Source of the DNA: Sarcomyxa edulis
Lineage: Eukaryota > Basidiomycota > Agaricomycetes > Agaricales > Mycenaceae
Direction of reading: 5' to 3'
DNA length: 64,000 nucleotides
NCBI GenBank assembly: GCA_009761415.1
Contig: QUOL01000012.1
Location: forward strand, 186,001 to 250,000
In this document: piece after piece, positions 1-10,605 of the stretch
Position numbering within the stretch: the first letter of the stretch is position 1
How the letters are laid out: each line of letters opens with the position of its first letter
Translations under genes and position numbers: made by a program
Notes under the pieces: generated by a model
What the model was told of the DNA's origin: nothing
Database searches by the model: none
The model's input: only the letters and a program-made list of their open reading frames with translations

Positions 1-1713
1 GGAAACAGGAGGAGACGAGGGTGGCAGCTGCATATTGGTCCGCTTTGAAGGGGGTCTTGTCGACATAGGTATTGGAGGTGGAGGTGGAGGTGGAGGTGGA
101 GGTGGTTGAGACACTGACACTGAAGATCCGCCAACAGCTTCAGGTGGTTGTTGAACGGGACGAGACACCAAAGGTGCAGAAGGCGCTTGCGCCAGAGAAT
201 GTGGTTGCAACGTAGACGCCGAAGGCGCTTGTGCTAGAGATGATTGCGCCGTAGACGCTGAGGGCGCTTGCGCCAGTGGTTGAGACAGAGACACGAATAC
301 TGAAGCTGGCACAGGACGTGATGGAGAGGGAGCAGGAGGTGCAGGTGTTGGTGGAGCAGCAGACTCCAGCAGCGAAGAAATTGGACGGAATGGGGAAGAA
401 GCAGGCTGCTGCTTCAGTGCAAAAGGTGCAGGTGGTCGTGGAGTAGCAGACCCTGGCACAGAAAGTTGTCGAGACAAGGAAAGAGATGCGTCGTTCGATG
501 TTACATGCATGGGACGTGCTCGCAAAGCAGTTGATATGGAGTCTGACACCGCGCCAGCCTGTGGGGCAGAAGGAACAAACCTGGACATGGTTTGTTCGAA
601 TTCTGGACCTAAATCTTCTGAACAAGGGCCTTTATCCCTGTACGTTGCAACCGGGCGAGGCGTGATGTCCCTGTCCTCGTTGTTGCTTGTTTGCAACCTG
701 GCGATGGGAGAAAAGTAACGAGTATTGGGGGCGTTTTCTTTTGCCCGAGAGAGATGGAGGGGAGTCCGTTTAGTGAGTCCATCTACGAGGGTGGTAGGAC
801 GGTCACGAAACCGATCGTCCAGTGAACAACGGTGTGGGTCTGAAACTTGTTGAGAGGCTTGCGGTACGGACGTCGAGGGACGTTGGACGAAGGCGGATAT
901 TGACTTGTAGGTTGGTAGCTCGATGTACAATTCACTGTCAGACGTATTAGCTCCTGGCAAATATTAGAATCTAGATATACAGACTCACCTCTGCCGTGGG
1001 ACAGAGCTTTTCCCAGCCCTATCCATTGTGTTTGTACTAGACGGACCAGAGCTGTAAGATATTTTCTTAGGTCAGCATTGTGTCTTGAAGGTAGAAATAA
1101 GGTGTACGTGTTCGTTCACAGATACGAAGGACATAAGAGTCAACTTCGTACATGTGAACACTGAATGTCTTCGTGGACATGAGAGTCAACTCGAAGACAT
1201 TCACGTCTGCAGTGGACATGAGAGTCAACAATGCAGATGGCGAGAAGTGATATGATTGACTACATAGGCATCCTAGACTAACCTAGCCTCTCCATGGGAT
1301 GGCTTGTCTTTGCCTGAATTCACTACCTTCGCCTGCAATTTTTTTTTCATGGTGTCCTTTCCCTGATGCACAATGAGTCAGTAGTTCACATAACGAGTTT
1401 TTAATGAAGTACCTTCTGAGGAGGGCCAACCTTGCGCCCAGGTCTTGGGTTATCATGCAACGACTCGTCTTCATCGGCATTGGAAAAGGAGACAGAAGTG
1501 GCTTTGCGTTTCTGTAACGAGGCAAGTGAGTTAACAAAAAAGCAAGTAATTGAACCCAAACTTCACCTTGCCATGAGGAGCGGGTGTCGCAACGTCTTGG
1601 GGAGTAGAGGCTACATTGGTAGAGGATGCTGCATTGCTAGCAGCCGCGTTGGGAGGCTGACTCGCAAGCCTAGCACTAGAACAAGTTCGAAGTCCGGGAG
1701 CTGTTGGGGCCAT
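1..1713 (-). pseudogene. Left-arm copy of the Ser/Pro-rich gene, running off the window
   Basis: This is the mirror copy of the gene starting at 11521. The ATG lies at 1713-1711 and the exons follow the same pattern: 49 codons, then 33, then 12, then a long exon entering the Pro/Ser-rich region with a run of eight or more prolines near 75-105. I found no difference from the right copy. The 3' part, including the conserved C-terminal region, would lie to the left of position 1. It may be a complete gene or a truncated duplicate. I do not recognise the product. Confidence 0.55.
1114..1237. other. Array of three hairpins with a constant loop (left arm)
   Basis: Three stem-loops occupy 1114-1159, 1163-1202 and 1206-1237. 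Each encloses the loop GACATRAGAGTCAA. The stems differ completely in sequence but pair internally: about 14 of 16 positions in the first, 11 bp in the second, 6 bp in the third. The array lies in an intron-like gap of the minus-strand gene copy. The same hairpins occur at 11997-12120. Confidence 0.8.
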
Positions 1714-1858
1714 AGTAACGCAAGGGCAGCGATATCGTTATTGTTGACGACGTTGAGGATGCGCAAAACGCGCTGGAATGAGAGAACACAGTGCTGGTCT
1801 GCAATGCCACGTAAGCAATGCGTCTGATAACTCGTAGGGATGGGCTTTCAATGTTGAG

Positions 1859-1954
1859 CCCAGAGAAGACATAAGAGTCAATGCTCTAGGGAGCACAACG
1901 GACATAAGAGTCAATGTCGTGCTCCCCGAAGAGGACATAAGAGTCAACTCTTCG
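1859..1954. other. Second hairpin array with the same constant loop (left arm)
   Basis: Three adjoining stem-loops lie at 1859-1891, 1889-1926 and 1927-1954, each with loop GACATAAGAGTCAA. Stems are CCCAGAG/CTCTAGGG (one bulge), GGGAGCAC/GTGCTCCC and CGAAGAG/CTCTTCG. The array is about 145 bp upstream of the minus-strand ATG, in the gene leader. It mirrors 11280-11375. Confidence 0.8.
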
Positions 1955-2628
1955 TGCTCTGATTGAAGTAGAGACGAGAGGGGAGGAGGAAATGTGCTTA
2001 CCAGGAGGAATAAAACGAAAAAACACTAAGCGGAAGTACGGATAACGAGAGTGGAAAGAATATGAGAGAAGGTGTGGAAGAGTGATGAAGAGAGAGAGAG
2101 AGAAAGAGACTGTACGCGGGATAATGGAAGGGAAAAATTGTGTAAGCTATTTGGCGACGACCCCAACGAGTTCACGTGTTACGTGTAAACAGCCCCTATA
2201 CTATTGTATGTACTAGCACAAGAACATAACAATTAGAACATTGAACCACCTTTGAAGATAGAAAAGACTTACCATGTGAATCGACCGGCACAACCTGAAA
2301 ATCCAAAAAAATTGCAAAAATTGACGGTGCTTATAGCACGTCAATAGTCTATGTCCTGCTGTCTATGCTGGACAATTCCAATGAGAATCTGCAAGAGAAG
2401 TTGCAACCAAAGGCCAAAGGGACTCACCTTGTAGGTAAATAGAAATAACCATAGATCCCAATTAAATCTCGATGACTAACGGTGCGTGTTCTACGTTTAT
2501 GTGCCAACTTGTCAAAGAGAACGGTGAGGCGTTGAATGAAGAGACTTACCTCACGAGACAAAATATGTAGTATAGAAACATGTGCCTCCCAAAAAAGATA
2601 AAAAAAAAGACAAGAAAATGTCCGTATA

Positions 2629-4531
2629 CATCAGGAAACTGCACTTTTCCCTAGAGCACCCTGAGGGTAAGCCGGAGCTCCCCAGAGCTTCCCAGAGCTT
2701 CTCTGAGCTTCTCAGAGATCCCAGAGCTTCAGAGCACTCAGAGCGCCCTGGGGAGCTTTAGAGACAAGTTACCTTAGCCAGAGATCTTAAAGATGTCATG
2801 GGGTATCCTGGGGCTAATTCAGAGCAATCCTAGATAATCTCAGTGCTACTCTGGATAATCCCAGTGCTACCTCAGATAACCTCAGTGCCTGTCAGATCTA
2901 TTGAGTGTAGTTCAGAGCTTTTAGAAATATCACATTTTCTTGCATACAAGTCAAGTTTTATTCAATCAAACACATATATTCATAGTCTTCTATAACTACA
3001 AGAGAGATAAAAAAAGGGGAAATAGTAGGGAAAAGGGTGGAGATAGTATAGGGAGGTGACAAAAAGGTTGGGAGGTGGTGAAAAGAAGTAGGAGGTGAAA
3101 AAGAGCTGGGGGAGGGTGCAAAAGAGATGGGGGAGGGTGGAGAAAGGTAGAAAAAGGTACAAGGGGATGGATTTAAGGTAGGGGGAGGGACAAAGAGGTG
3201 GGAAAAGGTAAAAAGAGGTGGAGAAGGTGGAGAAAGGTGAAGGGAAGGTGGGGAGAGGTGGTAAGAGGTAAAAAGAGGTAGGGGAAGGTGGAGAAATGTA
3301 AAAGGGAGGTGGTGGGAGGTACAAAGAGGTGGGGGGAGGTAGAGGAAGGGGAAAAGAGGCAGAAAAAGATGGTGAAAGGTGAAAGGGAGGTGAGAGAGGT
3401 CAAAAAAGGTGTGGGGAGGTATGGGGAGGTAGAGGAAGGTGATAAGAGGTAGGGGAAGGTGATAAGAGGTAGGGGAAGGTGAAGAGGGAGGTATGAAGAG
3501 ATCTAAAGAGGTAGAAGCAGGTGGAAGATGGTACAAAGAGATGGGGAAGGTGAAGGAAGGTGAAGGAAATATAGGGAAGGCAAAAAGAGGTGGAGAATGG
3601 TAGAAAGAGGTAGAGGGTGATAGAGGGGGGTAGAGGGTGGTGAAAAAAGTGGTGAAAAGATGGTGATTGATATGCAAAAGATACAACATATCTTCTTTCC
3701 CTGTTCCTGGTTTCTTCCTTCCCATCTCTAAGCTCTCCATCCTCCAGGTTATTGGTAGGATCTAGAAGCAGAATATATGAGCAGAAAGGACACAAAAAGA
3801 AACATATCTACAGCAGCAAAAATGACAGCAAAATTGCCATGTCACCAATTGCTGTGCTCCAGCTTCTTCAAAGAGCGGATTAGTAAGCCAAGATGACCAG
3901 GAACACTGGTATTGAGGATGTAGATGATAGAGCAATTAGTGGAAAGAAGAGGGAGGAAGGTGGAAAGAGGAAGAGGAAGAAAGGAGGGAGGAAGAAGGGT
4001 GATGAGCTGGCAGCCAAGTTCGCTTTCAGAGTGACGTGACACCATCACATGTGCAATGTCACGTCACACAACGAGCGAATTTCTCTAAGTCCAAAATGTG
4101 TTTGTATAAGAGGCTATACCTCAGGTTGATAGGACGAAGATAGTCATGCACATACATGGTTTTGTAGACTATTTGTTAAGTTGTCAGTTTTTGAAGTCAT
4201 GTGCTGGTTAAGTGAAGGTTCCGAGTTCAATCCTTGCTGAATGCATTTATTTTCTTCGATGTCCTAGTCATCCGAAATCTGTTTTTTACTCTATTTTACA
4301 TCCTTTTTTAATGGTATGTCAGAGCATCCCAGGGTGTCTGAGGTACTCTGGGAAACTACTTATTCCTAGGGCATCTCAGAAAGCTCTCAGACAACTCTCA
4401 GAGCTTCTCAGAGCTTCTCAGAGTCTCTCAGAGCATTCAGAGCTCTTAAAATACCCTGAGATGCTCTGAGATGCTTTGGGAAGCTTTTGGTTCTCTCAGA
4501 GCATGTGAGAGACAAGTGACTTTTCCTGATG
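2629..4531 (+). mobile_element. Non-autonomous Plavaka-like element, family A (left arm)
   Basis: The element is 1903 bp. It begins CATCAGGAAA and ends TTTCCTGATG, with TA on both sides (2627-2628 and 4532-4533), giving a 2-bp target duplication. Both ends carry clustered CTCTGAG/CTCAGAG subterminal repeats. The middle (about 3000-3660) is a long purine-rich tract with AGGT every 8-12 nt. Downstream come an 11-bp-arm palindrome (GTGACGTGACA...TGTCACGTCAC, about 4031-4068) and a tRNA-like box pair near 4205-4233. It has no transposase. The proline-rich reading frames inside are by-products of the simple repeat. Confidence 0.85.
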
Positions 4532-4533
4532 TA

Positions 4534-4709
4534 TCCTTTCGATAGTTCCGCCTTGCGCCTCACATCTTTGTTCTGACTTCTCGTGTTTTTCTGGTGAGTT
4601 ACATCCCCGTCTTCGTCGTTACTCGAGTGCTGACCTGTCTCTTAGAACATCATATACTTGTCCTCGTAAGTCCGCAATCCACATCATCCGACATGCTGCA
4701 ACCAGACAA
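4534..4709. other. Short flank between the left arm and the Plavaka end
   Basis: This 176 bp single-copy stretch lies between the family A element and the Plavaka terminus. It contains splice-like signals (GGTGAGTTAC, then CTCTTAG, then GTAAGTCC), so it may be remnant exon/intron sequence. I cannot assign a product. Confidence 0.4.
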
Positions 4710-4952
4710 CAGCAGGAAAAATCCCTTTGGCTCAGCTTACCCTGAGACCTGAGACAGGATCCAAGATATCTCAAGGTATCTTAAAGCCACTCAGGGAGAT
4801 TCAGGTCAACCTGGGAACTCCTGGATAATAGTTGTAATTCGAAGTCACCTCAGAGCATCCCAAACTATCTTTGGATACCTTTGCCTAACTTGTCTGAGAG
4901 CAATAAATAGATAATGTATTTCATCTCTACCAAATAGTTTTATAGGTATATA

Positions 4953-4991
4953 CAGTGGCGAGCAAAAGTGTTGCACGCGTGTGACTGTCAC
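4953..4991. repeat. Tc1 terminal inverted repeat, left
   Basis: 39 bp, the exact reverse complement of 6491-6529. Expected binding and cleavage site of the element's own transposase. Confidence 0.95.
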
Positions 4992-5217
4992 ACAAGATCA
5001 TCATGCTTCCCTCGGACGATGGACTCTTTCACTGGTCAATAACCTTTTCCTTGAAGTACTGTATGTTGGGTATATAGAGTATATATAATCAAAATAAATT
5101 CTCAAATTTTTCCCAAGGAAATGATGTGAAGAAAAAATTCTTCAAAATTTGTGGGTGTAACCATTTTGGCCGAAGAGCTCCAGCATACGGAGGAGGTAGA
5201 AATAAAACTGACTAATA

Positions 5218-6234
5218 CTAATATTTTGTATATCTTCCATGAGCCCTCCTGAGTGCATCTACCCGGCGGGGCATAGAGGCATATAATCCCTGAATCGAGG
5301 CAACATCTAATTTTACCCATTCTTCCTTCAATGCCTCCCATAGCTCATCGAGATTCCGGGGCAAAGGATTACGGGCGCGAAGCTTATGCTCAAGGAAGTC
5401 CCATGTATGCTCGATGATGTTCATATCTGGGGAGGAAGGCGGCCACGGCAGGACTTCGATGTTGTGACTCTCAAACCAAGTAGTTGCGAGGCGTGATGTG
5501 TGCTTCGGGTCGTGGTCCTGCTGGAAGATGATGTCACCGGGGCTAGTCGAGATGTCGGAGAGGGATGCAAGGAGTGACGTGGATAGGATTTTGCAGTACT
5601 GTTTGCCGTTCATGTGCCCTACAACGCGGTGAAGCCTTCCCGTCCCATTCCAAGAAATACACCCCCAGACCATCAAGCTCCCACCACCATGTTTCACCAC
5701 CTTTTTGACATTCCTTGGGAGGAATTCTTCTCCAGGGCGCCTCCTACAATATTGTTTCCCATCCGACCCAAAAAGATTGAATTTAGACTCATCACTGAAT
5801 ATAACTTTCTGCCAGTCCTTTTCTGACCAGTCACCGAATTGTCTTGCCCATGCACTCCGCTTTCTGATGTGAGCCGCGGACAGAAAAGGCTTGCTACGAC
5901 GAAGACGACCATTCAATCCAACACTGCAAAGTGCCCTACGGACTGTCCATATACTAACATCCGGGAAAAGGATCCTTTTAACATCGCAAGCATCACTGGC
6001 CTGGCCACTTGTGACAGCTCTCGCAGCTTGACGAATGCAGTGTGGGGTTAGGAGTTTCGGGCGACCTGTTTTTGGTTTGGTAGCATAGTAAGCATGCGTG
6101 GTACGAATTTTCTTCCAATTCCGTGCGACGGTTGTACGGTGGATGCCGAGAGTTTGGCCAATTTCTGTAAATGTCTGTCCTCGATCGTGAAGAAGTTCAA
6201 TGGCCCGTTTTTTTGTGGGGGTGCAGAGTACCAT
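5218..6234 (-). CDS. Tc1/mariner DD34E transposase
   Basis: A cut-and-paste transposase of 338 aa, a typical length for Tc1. The frame opens upstream, but the first ATG in frame is at 6234, and the protein from there starts in the helix-turn-helix region (RAIELLHDRGQTFTEIGQ, then HRTTVARNWKKI). A GRPK motif follows the DNA-binding part. Catalytic residues are the Asp of VIFSDESKF, the Asp of FQQDHDPKHTS and the Glu of MNIIEHTW. There are 34 residues between the last two, hence DD34E. A GGGSLMVWGCISW segment is also typical of the family. I see no stop or frameshift. Expected to act in the nucleus on the 39-bp ends. An intron is not needed to explain the frame. Confidence 0.93.
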   Translation of the reverse strand: MVLCTPTKKRAIELLHDRGQTFTEIGQTLGIHRTTVARNWKKIRTTHAYYATKPKTGRPKLLTPHCIRQAARAVTSGQASDACDVKRILFPDVSIWTVRRALCSVGLNGRLRRSKPFLSAAHIRKRSAWARQFGDWSEKDWQKVIFSDESKFNLFGSDGKQYCRRRPGEEFLPRNVKKVVKHGGGSLMVWGCISWNGTGRLHRVVGHMNGKQYCKILSTSLLASLSDISTSPGDIIFQQDHDPKHTSRLATTWFESHNIEVLPWPPSSPDMNIIEHTWDFLEHKLRARNPLPRNLDELWEALKEEWVKLDVASIQGLYASMPRRVDALRRAHGRYTKY

Positions 6235-6490
6235 AGTATGAGAATTCACTGACAGAGTTTGGGTGGAAATGAAGGAATGAGCCCTTTCTTCGAGGCGCAA
6301 AGGTGTCGGAGTTTGAGTTTGTTTACACTAGCCAAACAGTGCCCATATACTTGGGCCCTTGATTCCTCACTCAATTTTGGCCATTTTCATTCGTTCTTTT
6401 AGATATACATAGTAGGGATATAGGGCTATCATATGAGCCCAATCATCCTCTGAAAGAGGAGAAATTTCGAGCCTGCCAAAAGCATCTTGC

Positions 6491-6529
6491 GTGACAGTCA
6501 CACGCGTGCAACACTTTTGCTCGCCACTG
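6491..6529. repeat. Tc1 terminal inverted repeat, right
   Basis: 39 bp, the exact reverse complement of 4953-4991, followed by the TA target duplicate at 6530-6531. Confidence 0.95.
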
Positions 6530-8702
6530 TAAGCTCTGCCAGTTATTGAGTATAAAAGAAGAAGATCTATCAAGTACATTATCTGTTGTCCAATTCTTAT
6601 CAGCTTTGCTACCAAAGTTAGGGAAGAGCATGCAACTTTGTCGGATGTGATGAAGTGGAATGATAGAGCCTGGTGGAGTACCATCAGGACGTAATTGTTT
6701 CCTGACACTATACATCAAATGATAAGGCTCAGCGGTGGACTTGAGAGCACTGTACCATTCAACATATGCCAGTGGTTCTTTGGGCCAAGCCACTGGTGAT
6801 GGAAAACCATCTAGTGTTTTAGGTAGAGTGAAGATGACGCGGACACGTCCAACACGGGTACCTTAAAGATAACTTGATTAGATGTGTTAACAGTACAGAA
6901 GACGGATGTGTACCTGCAATACCCGTTGACTCCGCGTCCTCCGTATGAAGTGCAATGACTGTATCAAATCTGCCAGATTCTCCTGAAGGGGACTCAGGAT
7001 TTGCCTTCACCACATCGCATTCCTCCTCTCCATCTTTGAGATTTACGGGATGAAATTTGAAAAGGTAGAAGACATCAAGACGGTCAAAAGGAAGAGGATA
7101 AATATGAGAACGACGTGTGCTTGTGAGATTGGGAAGGATTGAGTTGAGATATTCTTTGAGACGGTCTGAAAACCCTAGAGCATGATGAGTCTTTTCAATG
7201 GCAACAATTGATTTTGAAGGATGAGAAGGGTTTTTAGCAATGGATATTGAGTTTCCAGCAGAATTACGCGCTAGCGGTGGTTGTGGGGGTCGGCGCCTTT
7301 CTTCTAGCCAAGAGAGGTAATTTTCAAAGGACGCAACCTTCTCCTGTCTGGAAAGCCACATAATCATTTGAGGAAATTTGTCGCGTGAGTTGGAGGCCCT
7401 CCAGCCTTTCTTGGCAAAGTCTATATGAAGCCGCTCAAACATCTCTGTGTTGTAGTTGTCGGTTGTACCAAAGAATTGAATGGAACGGACGTAGTGGATG
7501 AGGGAATGAAATTTGGGTATGTTGAAGTCATCGCGTATGCGGATATCAATAAAGTATTGGCGATTGGTGTGAAATAATTTGAGAGCATCGGTCATGTAGC
7601 CCAAGGTGGTATTATCGTGGGTGGAGTACTGAGCTAGATAAATAAAGTCTAAGAGAGCGCGGGTTGCTGTGATAGCCTGACGGGGAAGAACGCCCACCAG
7701 ACAGCCTAGCAATATTTTGGCCATGTTCTTCCGCTCTAGGCAGGGGGGAGACAGCGTATGCGCTGGTCTAGCTCAGCTTCCGTCATCGCACGCTGGCACC
7801 ACTCAATCAGGTGCTTTATCACCCCCTGGTACAGTTGGTGAAGAACATCAGGCGTCACAGCCATATGAATGTCGGTGTAGGGAAAACCTTGCCAGAAGGG
7901 AGTATAGACGCTGCCGGAGACTTCGTTTTGCATGCAGGCTTTATGAAATTTAGCAGTGGATGTACTGGGACGTTTAGCTTCTTCTATGATGTGAATTGTC
8001 CATTCAGGGTTACGAGGAGCAGAGGGCTTGAGATCTTGGAGGTCGGCGGCACTGACTTGGCACTTGGGACATGTACCGTTCTTGGTACAGGTCACCAAAC
8101 ACTGCTCTGGAAAGTCGGCCACATAAGATGCAAGGATGGGATGCACCATACATACAGCACCGTCCCCCCCCGTCATCTCCACACCACTTCTCCCAGCTTC
8201 CTTCAAGGGCGCAAGAATGTGTCGCATGGATTCATGGAAAAGACGTTGGTAACGCGCGGTATGTTCTCGCTGAGATATTCCGTCATCAGAGATTTTGTCG
8301 ACCGAGAGGTATCCCAGCAGGATGCAGGCGCGTTTAGAGGGTTTGCGACGGATGGATTTGGGTAAGTTTCCTAGAGTGAGATAGATGGGATATGCCGCTT
8401 TACTTCCAGAAAACTGAGTGAGTTGCGTCTTGTCTGTAGCGATGATGATAGGAGCCAAGGCATGGCCCTCTGGGAGCATGTCCTAGAGAACGTACATTAG
8501 TATTACACTTGGGTATAATGAAGCATACGTACCTGGACAGCATGCCACCATTTTCCTGTCCACATCTCTGTATATATCTTATTCTGCCTCCCGGAGTCTG
8601 AGAAGATCTTTCTTGGGGCATAGACGATGTGCTCCGCATGACAAGGGTCACCCCAAAGGCTCTTGATTACAGCAAGTGCGTTTCGGTATCGTATAACGTG
8701 TA

Positions 8703-10605
8703 CATCAGGAAAAGTCACTTGTCTCTCACATGCTCTGAGAGAACCAAAAGCTTCCCAAAGCATCTCAGAGCATCTCAGGGTATTTTAAGAGCTCTGAATG
8801 CTCTGAGAGACTCTGAGAAGCTCTGAGAAGCTCTGAGAGTTGTCTGAGAGCTTTCTGAGATGCCCTAGGAATAAGTAGTTTCCCAGAGTACCTCAGACAC
8901 CCTGGGATGCTCTGACATACCATTAAAAAAGGATGTAAAATAGAGTAAAAAACAGATTTCGGATGACTAGGACATCGAAGAAAATAAATGCATTCAGCAA
9001 GGATTGAACTCGGAACCTTCACTTAACCAGCACATGACTTCAAAAACTGACAACTTAACAAATAGTCTACAAAACCATGTATGTGCATGACTATCTTCGT
9101 CCTATCAACCTGAGGTATAGCCTCTTATACAAACACATTTTGGACTTAGAGAAATTCGCTCGTTGTGTGACGTGACATTGCACATGTGATGGTGTCACGT
9201 CACTCTGAAAGCGAACTTGGCTGCCAGCTCATCACCCTTCTTCCTCCCTCCTTTCTTCCTCTTCCTCTTTCCACCTTCCTCCCTCTTCTTTCCACTAATT
9301 GCTCTATCATCTACATCCTCAATACCAGTGTTCCTGGTCATCTTGGCTTACTAATCCGCTCTTTGAAGAAGCTGGAGCACAGCAATTGGTGACATGGCAA
9401 TTTTGCTGTCATTTTTGCTGCTGTAGATATGTTTCTTTTTGTGTCCTTTCTGCTCATATATTCTGCTTCTAGATCCTACCAATAACCTGGAGGATGGAGA
9501 GCTTAGAGATGGGAAGGAAGAAACCAGGAACAGGGAAAGAAGATATGTTGTATCTTTTGCATATCAATCACCATCTTTTCACCACTTTTTTCACCACCCT
9601 CTACCCCCCTCTATCACCCTCTACCTCTTTCTACCATTCTCCACCTCTTTTTGCCTTCCCTATATTTCCTTCACCTTCCTTCACCTTCCCCATCTCTTTG
9701 TACCATCTTCCACCTGCTTCTACCTCTTTAGATCTCTTCATACCTCCCTCTTCACCTTCCCCTACCTCTTATCACCTTCCCCTACCTCTTATCACCTTCC
9801 TCTACCTCCCCATACCTCCCCACACCTTTTTTGACCTCTCTCACCTCCCTTTCACCTTTCACCATCTTTTTCTGCCTCTTTTCCCCTTCCTCTACCTCCC
9901 CCCACCTCTTTGTACCTCCCACCACCTCCCTTTTACATTTCTCCACCTTCCCCTACCTCTTTTTACCTCTTACCACCTCTCCCCACCTTCCCTTCACCTT
10001 TCTCCACCTTCTCCACCTCTTTTTACCTTTTCCCACCTCTTTGTCCCTCCCCCTACCTTAAATCCATCCCCTTGTACCTTTTTCTACCTTTCTCCACCCT
10101 CCCCCATCTCTTTTGCACCCTCCCCCAGCTCTTTTTCACCTCCTACTTCTTTTCACCACCTCCCAACCTTTTTGTCACCTCCCTATACTATCTCCACCCT
10201 TTTCCCTACTATTTCCCCTTTTTTTATCTCTCTTGTAGTTATAGAAGACTATGAATATATGTGTTTGATTGAATAAAACTTGACTTGTATGCAAGAAAAT
10301 GTGATATTTCTAAAAGCTCTGAACTACACTCAATAGATCTGACAGGCACTGAGGTTATCTGAGGTAGCACTGGGATTATCCAGAGTAGCACTGAGATTAT
10401 CTAGGATTGCTCTGAATTAGCCCCAGGATACCCCATGACATCTTTAAGATCTCTGGCTAAGGTAACTTGTCTCTAAAGCTCCCCAGGGCGCTCTGAGTGC
10501 TCTGAAGCTCTGGGATCTCTGAGAAGCTCAGAGAAGCTCTGGGAAGCTCTGGGGAGCTCCGGCTTACCCTCAGGGTGCTCTAGGGAAAAGTGCAGTTTCC
10601 TGATG
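8703..10605 (-). mobile_element. Non-autonomous Plavaka-like element, family A (right arm)
   Basis: Exact reverse complement of 2629-4531: TIR CATCAGGAAA, TA at 8701-8702 and 10606-10607. The pyrimidine-rich strand of the central tract (about 9575-10235) is on plus here. The inner flank is Plavaka coding sequence and the outer flank is the leader of the gene at 11521. The two flanks have no evident common origin. Confidence 0.85.

Larger units (their letters stand above)
1..4533. repeat. Left arm of a large inverted repeat
   Basis: Every position x in this arm pairs with 13234-x in the right arm. All translated reading frames I compared between the arms are identical, so the copies are recent or still converting. 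The arm holds the 5' half of a Ser/Pro-rich gene, two hairpin arrays and one family A element. Its inner edge lies exactly at the end of that element plus the target dinucleotide TA. It probably continues beyond position 1, since position 1 pairs with a point inside the right-arm gene. A false join in the assembly is an alternative. Confidence 0.95.
4953..6529 (-). mobile_element. Tc1/mariner transposon, structurally intact
   Basis: The element is 1577 bp, flanked by TA at 4951-4952 and 6530-6531. Its terminal inverted repeats are perfect over 39 bp (4953-4991 and 6491-6529), begin CAGTGGCGAGCAAAAGTG and continue imperfectly for several more bases. It contains one uninterrupted transposase gene. 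Identical ends plus an open gene suggest recent insertion and possible autonomy. It lies inside the last exon of the Plavaka transposase. Confidence 0.95.
4927..8700 (-). pseudogene. Plavaka transposase, interrupted and frameshifted
   Basis: Recognised from hallmark segments of this Agaricomycete transposase family. 8690-8530 encodes VIRYRNALAVIKSLWGDP and an MWTGKWW segment. After an intron, 8479-7736 encodes ATDKTQLTQFSGSKAAYP, IRRKPSKRACILLGYLS, a C-x5-C-x2-C knuckle and TPDVLHQLYQGVIKHL. 7724-6819 carries NMAKILLGCLVG through FERLHIDFAKKGW. The C-terminus resumes in 6793-6532. Three breaks are visible. A small deletion with frameshift near 7727-7745 removes the linker before NMAKILLG. The Tc1 insertion separates the final codons: reading across the site with one TA gives YTYKTIW and a stop at 4927. 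The 5' end is truncated at 8700. It cannot make a full transposase. Confidence 0.85.
4710..8702 (-). mobile_element. Degraded Plavaka DNA transposon, 5' end missing
   Basis: The 3' terminus at 4710 reads CAGCAGGAAAAATCCC, which matches the CATCAGGAAAA termini of families A-D at most positions. Next to it lie CCTGAGA-type subterminal repeats. The body encodes a Plavaka-family transposase on the minus strand. A Tc1 element (4953-6529) sits inside the last exon. The other end is lost: the inverted-repeat junction and a family A element (from 8703) cut the gene in its 5' part. No second terminal repeat is visible. Confidence 0.8.

Noticed and set aside
1114..1954. CRISPR-like array
   Set aside because: The constant 14-mers are too short, spacing is irregular, and the intervening sequences are the self-complementary stems; this is a nuclear fungal genome.
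2958..3740. 260-codon Pro/Ser/Leu-rich frame and three overlapping ones, repeated at 9494-10276 and 27084-27675
   Set aside because: They arise from the AGGT purine-rich simple repeat of family A, are open in all phases and show no conserved domain.
4212..4469. 85-codon frame present in all family A copies
   Set aside because: It covers the subterminal repeats and the tRNA-like module; the repeat structure explains its openness.
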